Shown here piece after piece: positions 7,236 to 13,357 of a DNA stretch of 13,357 nt. Numbering within the stretch: position 1 is the stretch's first letter; the number at the start of each line of letters is the position of its first letter. The translations under genes were made by a program, and so were the position numbers. The stretch comes from Hyphomicrobiales bacterium (lineage in GTDB: Bacteria; Pseudomonadota; Alphaproteobacteria; Rhizobiales; JAJFHR01), in contig JAJFHR010000184.1 of NCBI GenBank assembly GCA_021775515.1, forward strand, positions 1-13,357. The letters are read 5' to 3'. The notes below the pieces were generated by a model. It saw only the letters and a program-made list of their open reading frames with translations. It ran no database searches and was not told where the DNA came from.

Positions 7236-7397
7236 CTGCAAATACTTTCAAACAGAGAAAAAATGGGGAATGAAAACTCATGCCTGTTAATTCGCTAGAA
7301 GCCGCATAGTGCAAGGTTTATGACATCATACAATTGGGAAAAATACAACAAACCCGGCATATGGATATCAGGTTCTTACTGCTGTTCCTTCTTGGCA

Positions 7398-8651
7398 TCA
7401 ATTGAACTCAACTTTCGTGAAAACATTCCAGTTCAGCTTCTTAAAGTTCATTCTGGCTTTTTTCGTGGCAGTACCGGTGAGATATAGGTCCAACCCGCCT
7501 TTGAATTTCTGTTTTTCAACCGACCTGTTGATGGATTTAACAGCTTCAGCCAAATTAGCGGTCCAGGCGAGTTCATCGACTGCAAAAACGATCAGCATCT
7601 TATCTTCCTGTGTCTGCACCAAAGGAAAACCGGCGGCCAGAACGAAATTCTTTAACGCTGATTTGCGCTCATGAAAATCAGCCAACAATTCTGCCCGCCG
7701 CCGGTGGAAATAGGCGACTTCCCGATGAGCGGCAGTCGCAGCCCGGGCCAGGAACAAGCGACGGGAAGACACATCGGCAAGTCGCTCCAAGGCAGCGCTC
7801 AAAGCGGTTTGATCAGAAATTGTGTAAAACGCATTTGCCAAAAATCCTTCAACCGTCGCCTCATCAATATCCATATCAATCAGCAACCGTCGATTATAAG
7901 CCTTTAACTCCCGCGGAGTTTTATTGCGTATCAACAGATCCAATGCGCGTGTGTTGGCCTTATCATTTGCGAGGCTGGCCGAAACGCCGGGCAAGGCAGC
8001 AAGTGACAATCCGACAACACGGGCACCGTCCATTCCCGCCCGCGACAACTCTCTCAATCGTTTGGCCAAAGGTGGAAAATCGCTATAAGGATCAACACCG
8101 AAGTTTTCCGCAATAATGCGCTTTGCTCTGCCAACGTCGCGCAAGCGCCCCGACCCTGCAACGACACCCTCACCCGGTTTTTTGGTCTTTTCTTCGATGT
8201 TTTGAAATAAAATTCCAATACCTGAAATATTCCCTTGAGATTTTATTTTCGGCGGCTTTTTTATAGACCTTTTAAAGCCGAAAGAAGTTCCCACCGCTTT
8301 GTCAAAACCCTCATTGAAGGCGGCATCCAGCTTTAACTCATCCATTAACTGCAGTGCTGCAAGTTCGCGCAACCTGACCTTTAACAACTCATCGCCGATA
8401 ACATCGAAGGACCCATAAAAAGTACTTATTTTGTAGAACCGTAAAAACCCGTCGCTGCGCACCGGATTTTGTAGCTGATAATTTGCCCCGAAAGCCTTTC
8501 GCCCATGTATTTTTGCCGGCTCAACCGGCTGCGGACGTTCAAATTCATCAGACCCGGCGGCCACCGGTTGAGGTAAAATGCACAGAGCCACCGCTATCAT
8601 AATAACTGTCTTGGCAACGCCAAATTTACCAGCACAACCCAAATCGGCCAC
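7398..8651 (-). CDS. Exported protein of unknown function
   Basis: I do not recognise this 417-residue protein. From the GTG start, a polar stretch with two Lys is followed by a hydrophobic run (VIMIAVALCILPQPVAA, about 16-32) and an Ala-x-Ala-like site before GSDEF, a good Sec signal peptide for periplasmic export. No Cys follows the cleavage site, so it is not an obvious lipoprotein. The mature protein is helical and rich in Arg/Lys/Leu, with a conserved-looking block VDPYSDFPPLAKRLRELSRAG (about 187-207), and no further membrane helix. The GTG start is preferred to an ATG at 8675 because it has a strong Shine-Dalgarno (GGGGAG, 6 bases away), and the predicted promoter leaves only about 8 bases of leader for the ATG. 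It runs in the same direction as the cyclase with a 162-base gap, so cotranscription is possible but not shown. Confidence 0.75.
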   Translation of the reverse strand: MADLGCAGKFGVAKTVIMIAVALCILPQPVAAGSDEFERPQPVEPAKIHGRKAFGANYQLQNPVRSDGFLRFYKISTFYGSFDVIGDELLKVRLRELAALQLMDELKLDAAFNEGFDKAVGTSFGFKRSIKKPPKIKSQGNISGIGILFQNIEEKTKKPGEGVVAGSGRLRDVGRAKRIIAENFGVDPYSDFPPLAKRLRELSRAGMDGARVVGLSLAALPGVSASLANDKANTRALDLLIRNKTPRELKAYNRRLLIDMDIDEATVEGFLANAFYTISDQTALSAALERLADVSSRRLFLARAATAAHREVAYFHRRRAELLADFHERKSALKNFVLAAGFPLVQTQEDKMLIVFAVDELAWTANLAEAVKSINRSVEKQKFKGGLDLYLTGTATKKARMNFKKLNWNVFTKVEFN

Positions 8652-8689
8652 AACGATCTCCCCAAAAATCGGCATAGAATGATTTCGAT

Positions 8690-8717
8690 ATTATCTTATC
8701 GCCTTTCCGCTGTACAA
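8690..8717 (-). promoter_or_regulatory. Predicted promoter of the exported-protein gene
   Basis: On the minus strand a GATAAT -10 (8690-8695, 5/6 match) lies 16 bases from a TTGTAC -35-like element (8712-8717). Transcription would begin near 8683, about 30 bases before the GTG start and its Shine-Dalgarno. Confidence 0.4.
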
Positions 8718-8771
8718 TTATGTGTGCGTGCCAAATCAAGGCGCGTCCAACGATCTAGGAAACTGTTCACG

Positions 8772-9389
8772 ATGACTGCGCGGCAGCAAAAAGAGAAATC
8801 CGGTCAGAATTTGTCTTGCGATTTCACTACCGGTGCAATTGCCCACCGGTTGAAATTTGGCGGTGGCCGAAACCAAGCCCTGCCCCGGGCTGCCGGGTTT
8901 ACGCGCGGCCGCACGCCCAACGTGGTTGACGCCACCGCCGGTCTCGGCAGAGATGCATTTCTGCTCGCTTCCCTGGGCGCCACTGTCACACTGATAGAAA
9001 GATCGCCTGCCGTCCACGATCTGCTGCAAGAGGGGTTAAGGCAGGCTCGCGATAGCACGCCCGAAATTGCACAAATCGCTAATCGCATGACACTAATTCA
9101 CGGTGACGCAAAAGAATTATTGCCCGCCCTTGAACCGGAAGTAGTCTTTGTAGACCCCATGCATCCTCCCCGCCGCGGATCGGCTCTGGTAAAAAAAGAA
9201 ATGCGCTTGCTCAAAGAGCTGGTTGGATCAGACCCCGATGCTTTGGAGCTCATGCAGGTGGCATTGAGATCTGCTACCAACCGCGTAGTGCTCAAATGGC
9301 CGTTGCGCGCTGAAGCTCTGGATCCTCTTCAATCACCCTCACATCAAATTATCGGCAAAACCACCCGTTATGATGTCTTCATGCTGTAG
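8772..9389 (+). CDS. rsmJ: RsmJ-like 16S rRNA (guanine-N2)-methyltransferase
   Basis: A class I SAM-dependent methyltransferase of the RsmJ/YhiQ family, which in E. coli methylates G1516 of 16S rRNA. Matching blocks are GAIAHRLKFGGGR (about 21-33), the SAM-binding motif VVDATAGLGRDAFLLASLG (about 51-69), VFVDPMHPPR (about 125-134; E. coli has DPMFP) and SALVKKEMRLLKELVG (about 137-152). The frame could extend up to an ATG at 8679, but that extra 31-residue stretch looks unrelated to the family and has no Shine-Dalgarno. The ATG at 8772 has AGGA 11 bases upstream. From there the protein has 205 residues against about 250 in E. coli, lacking most of the N-terminal region that precedes the VDF-GG block. 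There is no room for it upstream because the divergent exported-protein gene begins at 8651. It ends 11 bases from the convergent dehydrogenase gene. Confidence 0.8.
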   Translation: MTARQQKEKSGQNLSCDFTTGAIAHRLKFGGGRNQALPRAAGFTRGRTPNVVDATAGLGRDAFLLASLGATVTLIERSPAVHDLLQEGLRQARDSTPEIAQIANRMTLIHGDAKELLPALEPEVVFVDPMHPPRRGSALVKKEMRLLKELVGSDPDALELMQVALRSATNRVVLKWPLRAEALDPLQSPSHQIIGKTTRYDVFML

Positions 9390-9400
9390 AAGGTTTACTG

Positions 9401-10837
9401 TCAGCCGTTTTGGCCGAATTTCGTCCAATATCTGCCGAACAGCGCTTCTTCAGATGGTCTATCTTCTGGAATTGTCGTCACCAGATGAGTGATATTGATG
9501 AAATTGCGGTAGTTTAAATTCTCCGAAATGGAATTGCCGGCCCAGGTGCCGCAGCCCATGGAAAGCGTGAAGTTGAGGCCGTTATCGAAGCTGCCGCCAT
9601 TACCGAACGTATGAGCCTGGTTGACCAGAACCCGGACCACATCTAGCTCCTCGGCAAGCTCTTGGGCATGGACCATGTTTTTAGTGTGAATGCCGCAGGA
9701 ATGGCCGATGCCCTTAACGTCAAGTATCCGCCGGACTTTGTCCTTGGCCTCGGCAAAATCACCGGCGCGGTAAACCGTTAAAACCAGGGAGAGTTTTTCA
9801 TCCGACAGCGGTTCCTCAGCGCCAATTCCCTCATGTTCAACAATGAAAAACCTGGCGGACTCAGCTGCCTCACCCAATCCGGCCGCCTGGGCAAACACAT
9901 CCGCATCCTTGGCGATGACATGGCGGTTAAGATGTCCGTCAACCCACAAAGCATTGACAATTTTTTCTTTCTCGTTCGCCGATGCCCGATATCCCCCGGC
10001 CCGCTGCAATGCCGCCAATGCCTCGTCATAAACCTCATCGAGGATGACGAGGGAGTTTTCCGAGGAACATGACGTTGAATTATCGAAAATCTTTGATGCA
10101 CAAATTTTGGCGGCAGCATCGTCTAAGTCCGCCGAACTATCGATAATTACAGGCACGTTGCCGGCTCCCACGCCGATGGCAACCGTCCCGCTGGAATAGG
10201 CCCGGCGAACATTATTCTGCGAACCTGTACAAACAATCAGATCGGCTGCTTCCATCAACGCCTGGGTGAGATCCTTTGAGACCGGTGCCGGTAGAATTTG
10301 CACCAGATCCACCGGCTGCCCGCATCTTTTAAGCTCGGCGCGCATATATTCAACGCATTGATGTGTGGTGCGATACCCCGCAGGAGATGGCGCAATAATC
10401 ACCGCATTTCCACCCTTCACAGCCATCATCGCTTTGTTAACAGGCGTAGCCGCGGGATTGGTTGAGGGACACACTGCGGCAACAACCCCCACCGGCTTGG
10501 CATATTTAACCAATCCTTTTTCCGGCAGTTCTTCGATAATCCCGGTGGATTTTGCTCGCGAAAGATCTCTCAGAGTACCGAAAATCTTGCGCGTATTTTT
10601 AGTAATTTTTGAGGCGACATTGCCCAAGCCGGTATCTTCTACCGCCAGTTCAGCCAGTTCTTTTGCCCGGCCCGGCTCATAGATTGACCATGCTAAAGCC
10701 GTCACTGCGTCATCTATTTTATGCTGATCGTCATTTTGAAACTCAGCCATTGCCGCCCGTGCCCGCGCAACGAGTTCGACGATAATCAATGAATAATCTG
10801 TTTTTCCGCTACAGTCTTTTTCTGCTAATGAATTCAT
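9401..10837 (-). CDS. CoA-acylating aldehyde dehydrogenase, SauS-like (sulfoacetaldehyde dehydrogenase type)
   Basis: A 478-residue cytosolic ALDH-superfamily enzyme of the acylating branch, oxidising an aldehyde to its acyl-CoA with NAD(P)+ and CoA. The catalytic cysteine is C257 in NSTSCSSENS. The Rossmann region shows PVGVVAAVCPSTNPAATPVNKA (in pieces, about 115-136) and CTGSQNNVRRAYSSG (about 203-217). GVGAGNVPV replaces the ELGG-type motif with catalytic Glu of hydrolytic ALDHs, as expected for acylating enzymes. Length and motifs fit bacterial SauS, which acts on sulfoacetaldehyde/sulfoacetyl-CoA, but related acylating enzymes (AdhE N-domain, PduP, EutE) share the fold and no sulfonate gene is nearby to confirm the substrate. 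I chose ATG 10837 over an upstream TTG at 10852 because the ATG has a GAGA-type site at a workable distance. It is a single gene with its own promoter. Confidence 0.85.
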   Translation of the reverse strand: MNSLAEKDCSGKTDYSLIIVELVARARAAMAEFQNDDQHKIDDAVTALAWSIYEPGRAKELAELAVEDTGLGNVASKITKNTRKIFGTLRDLSRAKSTGIIEELPEKGLVKYAKPVGVVAAVCPSTNPAATPVNKAMMAVKGGNAVIIAPSPAGYRTTHQCVEYMRAELKRCGQPVDLVQILPAPVSKDLTQALMEAADLIVCTGSQNNVRRAYSSGTVAIGVGAGNVPVIIDSSADLDDAAAKICASKIFDNSTSCSSENSLVILDEVYDEALAALQRAGGYRASANEKEKIVNALWVDGHLNRHVIAKDADVFAQAAGLGEAAESARFFIVEHEGIGAEEPLSDEKLSLVLTVYRAGDFAEAKDKVRRILDVKGIGHSCGIHTKNMVHAQELAEELDVVRVLVNQAHTFGNGGSFDNGLNFTLSMGCGTWAGNSISENLNYRNFINITHLVTTIPEDRPSEEALFGRYWTKFGQNG

Positions 10838-10903
10838 GAATTTTATTCTCAAAAAGCCGGTTGTTTTTCACCCTAGCACCGGCGGCATACGCTCATACGA
10901 TGC

Positions 10904-10931
10904 ACCATAGAGCTTGCCGCCAATGCGTCAA
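10904..10931 (-). promoter_or_regulatory. Predicted promoter of the acylating aldehyde dehydrogenase gene
   Basis: On the minus strand a TTGACG -35 (10926-10931, 5/6) and a TATGGT -10 (10904-10909, 4/6) are 16 bases apart. The start site would be near 10897, leaving a leader of about 60 bases. Confidence 0.45.
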
Positions 10932-11023
10932 CCGTTTGCCGTCACCAGTTTCCTAACGTTCATAATACCAAAACAAAGCTGTAATGTTCCGGGATATACT
11001 TGCGGTAATTGCCGCGATAATTA

Positions 11024-11052
11024 TTGTGTCAGAGTATCGATTAAATTATAAC
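11024..11052 (+). promoter_or_regulatory. Predicted promoter of the LOG-family gene
   Basis: A TATAAC -10 (11047-11052, 5/6) lies 17 bases from a weak -35 TTGTGT (11024-11029). Transcription would start near 11059, about 73 bases before the ATG. Just upstream a short inverted repeat GCGG-N6-CCGC occurs at about 11002-11015, possibly a regulator site. The 294-base gap 10838-11131 holds these two divergent promoters and no gene I can support. Confidence 0.4.
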
Positions 11053-11131
11053 CGGAAACCACTGGTTAATTCTACCTCTGCCATATTTACCCGATCATTA
11101 GTTTAAGACCTCAAATAGTTGGGAGTTACCT

Positions 11132-11698
11132 ATGCGCATTTGTGTTTTTTGTGGCTCAAGCCCAGGCAATCTTAAATCCTATCAGGATGCTGCGGTTGAA
11201 ATTGGAACCCTGTTTGCCCGCAATAATATAGAACTGGTCTTCGGCGGCGGCCATGTCGGACTTATGGGGATAGTCTCTGATGCCGTTCTAGCTGCCGGAG
11301 GGCAAGTCACCGGGGTCATGCCCAGATACCTGGTTGAAAGAGAAATCGCTCATGAAAATCTAACCTCTCTTTTAATTGTTGAGGACATGCACGAGCGTAA
11401 ATCAAAAATGTCAGAACTGTCTAACGGCTTCATCACCTTGCCCGGAGGGGCTGGAACACTCGAAGAAATAACCGAGCAATGGACCTGGGCACAATTGGGG
11501 TTTCATGAAAAACCCTGCGCCTTTCTTAACATCGGCGGATATTATGACCCCTTGCGCGAAATGATCGGCAGAATGGTGGAAGCCGGTTTTATACAGGCTG
11601 ATTATGCTGAGATGCTCATCTTCAGCGATAATTCTCAGGCGATATTGGACGCCTTTGACACCTACAATCCACCACCACGCAAGTGGACGAAGGAATAG
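11132..11698 (+). CDS. LOG family / TIGR00730 Rossmann-fold nucleotide phosphoribohydrolase
   Basis: A 188-residue cytosolic protein of the LOG (lysine decarboxylase-like, now cytokinin riboside 5'-monophosphate phosphoribohydrolase) family, which cleaves the N-glycosidic bond of AMP-type nucleotides. Signatures: CVFCGSSPG (4-12) at the N-terminus, VFGGGHVGLMG (36-46), MHERKSKM (86-93, with the catalytic-region Arg), and the diagnostic LPGGAGTLEEITE (about 103-115). Length is typical. A GGAG Shine-Dalgarno 6 bases before the ATG supports the start. It lies 131 bases upstream of the homocysteine methyltransferase-like gene on the same strand and could be cotranscribed with it. In bacteria without plant contact the natural substrate is usually taken to be AMP or another nucleotide monophosphate; cytokinin activation should not be assumed. 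Confidence 0.92.
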   Translation: MRICVFCGSSPGNLKSYQDAAVEIGTLFARNNIELVFGGGHVGLMGIVSDAVLAAGGQVTGVMPRYLVEREIAHENLTSLLIVEDMHERKSKMSELSNGFITLPGGAGTLEEITEQWTWAQLGFHEKPCAFLNIGGYYDPLREMIGRMVEAGFIQADYAEMLIFSDNSQAILDAFDTYNPPPRKWTKE

Positions 11699-11829
11699 AT
11701 CGCCAGGCTGGATCATAGTCTGAAACATTACTGAAAAAATTGAATCTATTTTTATCCGACTTCTCCCAGCAGAGCACCTGTGATACAGGAGCCGATAAAC
11801 ATTATTTCACCTTGAGGATTTGTGAACTC

Positions 11830-12759
11830 ATGAGCTATGCAGAGGTTGAGCGCCGCCTTAAAAGCGGAAAAATTGTCATCCTTGATGGCGGTACCGGCAC
11901 CGAGTTGGAAAGGCGCGGCGTGCCAATGGATCAAGAAGCATGGTGCGGACCAGCAACGCTTGATCATCTTGACGTTCTTGAGCAAGTCCATTGCGACTAT
12001 ATCACCGCTGGCGCGGACATAATTACCGCCAACACTTATGCCTCATCGCGACTGATGTTGGCTCCCGCCGGTTTAGGTGACCGGTTTGAGGAAATTAATC
12101 TGGCTGCAATCGATGCCGCGCACCGGGCAAGAAAGACCAGCAGGCGTCCCGGAATTGCCGTTGCCGGATCCCTGTCGCACATGCTTCCGATGGTAGCAGG
12201 AGCAGATAAAACCGACCTCGCCCGGGCACCGGGGCAAGCAGAGATGGTGGATGCCTTTGGTGAACTTGCAGAACTTCATCGCCAAGCGGGATGCGATCTC
12301 ATTTTACTGGAGATGATGTATCACCCTGACCGGATGGCTGCCGCCTTCGAAGCAGCCATAGCGACGGGTCTGCCGGTTTGGGCCGGGTTTTCCGCCCGGC
12401 GCAGCAGCGATGATCAAATCTTGAGCTTTGCTGTTGATAGCGATATTCCGTTTGCCGAAACAATTCAGGTGTTGGCCGATTTCGACGTTGCCGCTGCTGG
12501 CATCATGCATACCTCTTCGAACGTGATCGGCGATGCCATAAATATCCTGCGCACGGGTTTTGACGGTCCGACAACAGCTTACCCCGATTCAGGATACTTC
12601 AAGATGCCCCGTTGGCAGTTCCATGATGTCATCCCCCCCGCAGAACTCTTGCAATTTGCCAATCAATGGGTTGTCAACGGCGTACAGGTTCTTGGCGGGT
12701 GCTGCGGGCTTTCGCCTGAGCACATCGCAACCTTGGCTTCACTCAGAGATCCTGATTAG
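11830..12759 (+). CDS. Homocysteine S-methyltransferase family protein with altered zinc site
   Basis: A 309-residue TIM-barrel protein of the homocysteine S-methyltransferase/BHMT family, which transfers a methyl group from a donor such as betaine or S-methylmethionine to homocysteine. Visible features: ILDGGTGTELERRG (17-30, D19 equivalent to BHMT Asp26), ADIITANTYASSR (62-74), LILLEMM (158-163, with E161 like BHMT Glu159), and the C-terminal zinc motif LGGCCG (C291, C292). The first zinc cysteine, normally in a VNC/INC-type strand, is replaced: the matching stretch reads AGIMHTSSNVIGDA, with H227. A two-Cys/one-His site would be unusual and may mean another thiol acceptor or different chemistry. 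The frame opens at 11740, but the first 30 residues do not look like family sequence; the ATG at 11830 gives the normal N-terminus, with GAGG 12-13 bases upstream. Confidence 0.82.
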   Translation: MSYAEVERRLKSGKIVILDGGTGTELERRGVPMDQEAWCGPATLDHLDVLEQVHCDYITAGADIITANTYASSRLMLAPAGLGDRFEEINLAAIDAAHRARKTSRRPGIAVAGSLSHMLPMVAGADKTDLARAPGQAEMVDAFGELAELHRQAGCDLILLEMMYHPDRMAAAFEAAIATGLPVWAGFSARRSSDDQILSFAVDSDIPFAETIQVLADFDVAAAGIMHTSSNVIGDAINILRTGFDGPTTAYPDSGYFKMPRWQFHDVIPPAELLQFANQWVVNGVQVLGGCCGLSPEHIATLASLRDPD

Positions 12760-12769
12760 CACCTACTGA

Positions 12770-12867
12770 TCTAAGGTGATGCGGAATGAGATGACCACTG
12801 ATACTCTCGTGGTCTCTTGATCGGCATGCTTTAAGAACTAAAGATGCCGATCAACCATCACCTAAGA
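12770..12867. repeat. Nested inverted repeats forming a possible three-way junction between convergent genes
   Basis: Three stems nest in 98 bases. The outer stem pairs AGGTGATG (12774-12781) with CATCACCT (12856-12863), extended by three more pairs after an A-A mismatch. Inside, hairpin 1 pairs GACCAC (12793-12798) with GTGGTC (12809-12814). Hairpin 2 pairs TTGATCGGCAT (12817-12827) perfectly with ATGCCGATCAA (12844-12854), then CTTT with AAAG around a 7-base loop after one bulged G. There is no T-tract on either strand, so it is not a classical intrinsic terminator. It lies between the 3' ends of the methyltransferase-like and chemotaxis genes, where a bidirectional transcript end or mRNA-protecting structure would make sense. 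Confidence 0.6.
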
Positions 12868-12874
12868 GGATAGC

Positions 12875-13357
12875 TTAGGCCGCACGAACCTGTTCAAGAA
12901 ACTTTTGAACCTGCTCGTTCAAAAACTCCGACTGTTTGGAGAGCTCACCGGCAGCAGCGGTAACCTGTCCAGCACCATCCCCGGCTTCCTGAGAAGATTG
13001 TGTGACACCAGAGATATTTGTCGATACTTCGCGCGTCCCCATGGCGGCTTCCTGAACATTACGAGCAACCTCATGGGTGGTAGCGCCTTGCTCCTCCATT
13101 GCAGCGGCAATCGCCGTCGAGGATTCTTCAAGCGTTTTGATAACACTGCCGATATCATCAATTGAGGCAACTGCATCACTGGTTGCCGATTGAATTTCAC
13201 CAATATATCCCGAGATACTTTCAGTGGCTTTGGCGGTCTCGTTAGCCAGCGCCTTAACTTCGCTGGCAACTACGGCAAACCCCTTTCCAGCGTCACCGGC
13301 GCGGGCTGATTCAATCGTCGCATTCAGGGCCAAAAGGTTTGTTTGTTCAGCAATATC
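12875..13357 (-). CDS. Methyl-accepting chemotaxis protein, C-terminal part (cut by right window edge)
   Basis: The visible 160 residues are the end of an MCP cytoplasmic signalling domain, which controls the CheA kinase through CheW. The hairpin-tip sequence starts at the window edge with DIAEQTNLLALNATIESARAG (given in part) and continues GDAGKGFAVVASEVKALA, the highly conserved tip that contacts CheA/CheW, followed by the descending coiled coil with heptad-like Ala/Glu/Gln-rich repeats. The protein ends LEQVRAA without a CheR/CheB-docking pentapeptide (NWETF type). The frame is open to the edge, so the sensor domain, transmembrane helices and start lie beyond 13357. Ser replaces the more common Ala in IEAARAG (IESARAG), a minor change. 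Ligand is unknown. Confidence 0.95.
   Translation of the reverse strand, partial: DIAEQTNLLALNATIESARAGDAGKGFAVVASEVKALANETAKATESISGYIGEIQSATSDAVASIDDIGSVIKTLEESSTAIAAAMEEQGATTHEVARNVQEAAMGTREVSTNISGVTQSSQEAGDGAGQVTAAAGELSKQSEFLNEQVQKFLEQVRAA

Noticed and set aside
7319..7330. Inverted repeat TATGA-CA-TCATA upstream of the cyclase as a regulator site
   Set aside because: Five-base A/T-rich arms are expected by chance, there is only one copy, and no nearby regulator suggests a use.
11774..11792. Hairpin CCTGT-GAT-ACAGG in the leader of the methyltransferase-like gene as a SAM/SAH riboswitch or terminator
   Set aside because: It is a single small stem without the conserved cores of SAM or SAH riboswitches and without a T-tract.
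1..13357. Mobile elements, CRISPR arrays, tRNA or rRNA genes, toxin-antitoxin or phage genes
   Set aside because: I looked for spaced direct repeats, transposase motifs, cloverleaf-like sequences and phage-type proteins on both strands and found none.

Overview
The window looks like the chromosome of a Gram-negative bacterium of the Pseudomonadota, most likely an alphaproteobacterium with moderate GC. The signs are the family make-up: a TcuA-type flavoprotein, a GAF-GAF-PAS class III cyclase, an RsmJ-like methyltransferase, a homocysteine methyltransferase-like protein and an MCP ending in VRAA. The assignment is inference from protein style; there is no rRNA or other phylogenetic marker. I see no tRNA, rRNA, CRISPR, insertion sequence or prophage, and genes are densely packed on both strands.

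Layout. (1) 1-1205, plus strand: 3' part of a TcuA-like FAD dehydrogenase, cut by the left edge. It seems to lack an internal FAD-contacting segment of about 30 residues. (2) 1442-3774, minus strand: a compact regulatory unit of an alpha/beta hydrolase, a beta-carbonic anhydrase and a TetR regulator. Two near-identical palindromes (ACAGAC-N6-GTCTGT) lie in front of the carbonic anhydrase and in front of tetR itself. (3) 3982-4751, minus: a VOC/glyoxalase-fold protein whose stop overlaps the start of a RidA-family protein. (4) 4875-7235, minus: a large adenylate cyclase, GAF-GAF-PAS-catalytic domain-TPR-like tail, resembling cyanobacterial CyaB1. (5) 7398-8651, minus: an exported protein of unknown function. 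(6) 8772-9389, plus: an RsmJ-like 16S rRNA methyltransferase without the usual N-terminal extension, convergent with (7) 9401-10837, minus: a CoA-acylating aldehyde dehydrogenase of SauS type. (8) 11132-12759, plus: a LOG/TIGR00730 nucleotide phosphoribohydrolase followed by a homocysteine S-methyltransferase-like protein with an altered zinc site. (9) 12770-12867: an RNA-like nested inverted-repeat structure between convergent genes. (10) 12875-13357, minus: the C-terminal signalling end of a methyl-accepting chemotaxis protein, cut by the right edge.

How they fit together. The best-supported functional unit is the TetR circuit: one repressor probably controls both itself and the carbonic anhydrase plus hydrolase through matching operators. 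The VOC-RidA pair is a translationally coupled two-gene unit, plausibly dealing with reactive metabolites. The cyclase may be set by cAMP feedback through its GAF domains. Other genes appear to be single transcription units. The strongest candidates for a second look are the internal deletion in the TcuA-like gene, the paired operators, the feedback-type cyclase, the Cys-to-His change in the methyltransferase zinc site, and the three-way-junction-like structure at 12770-12867.
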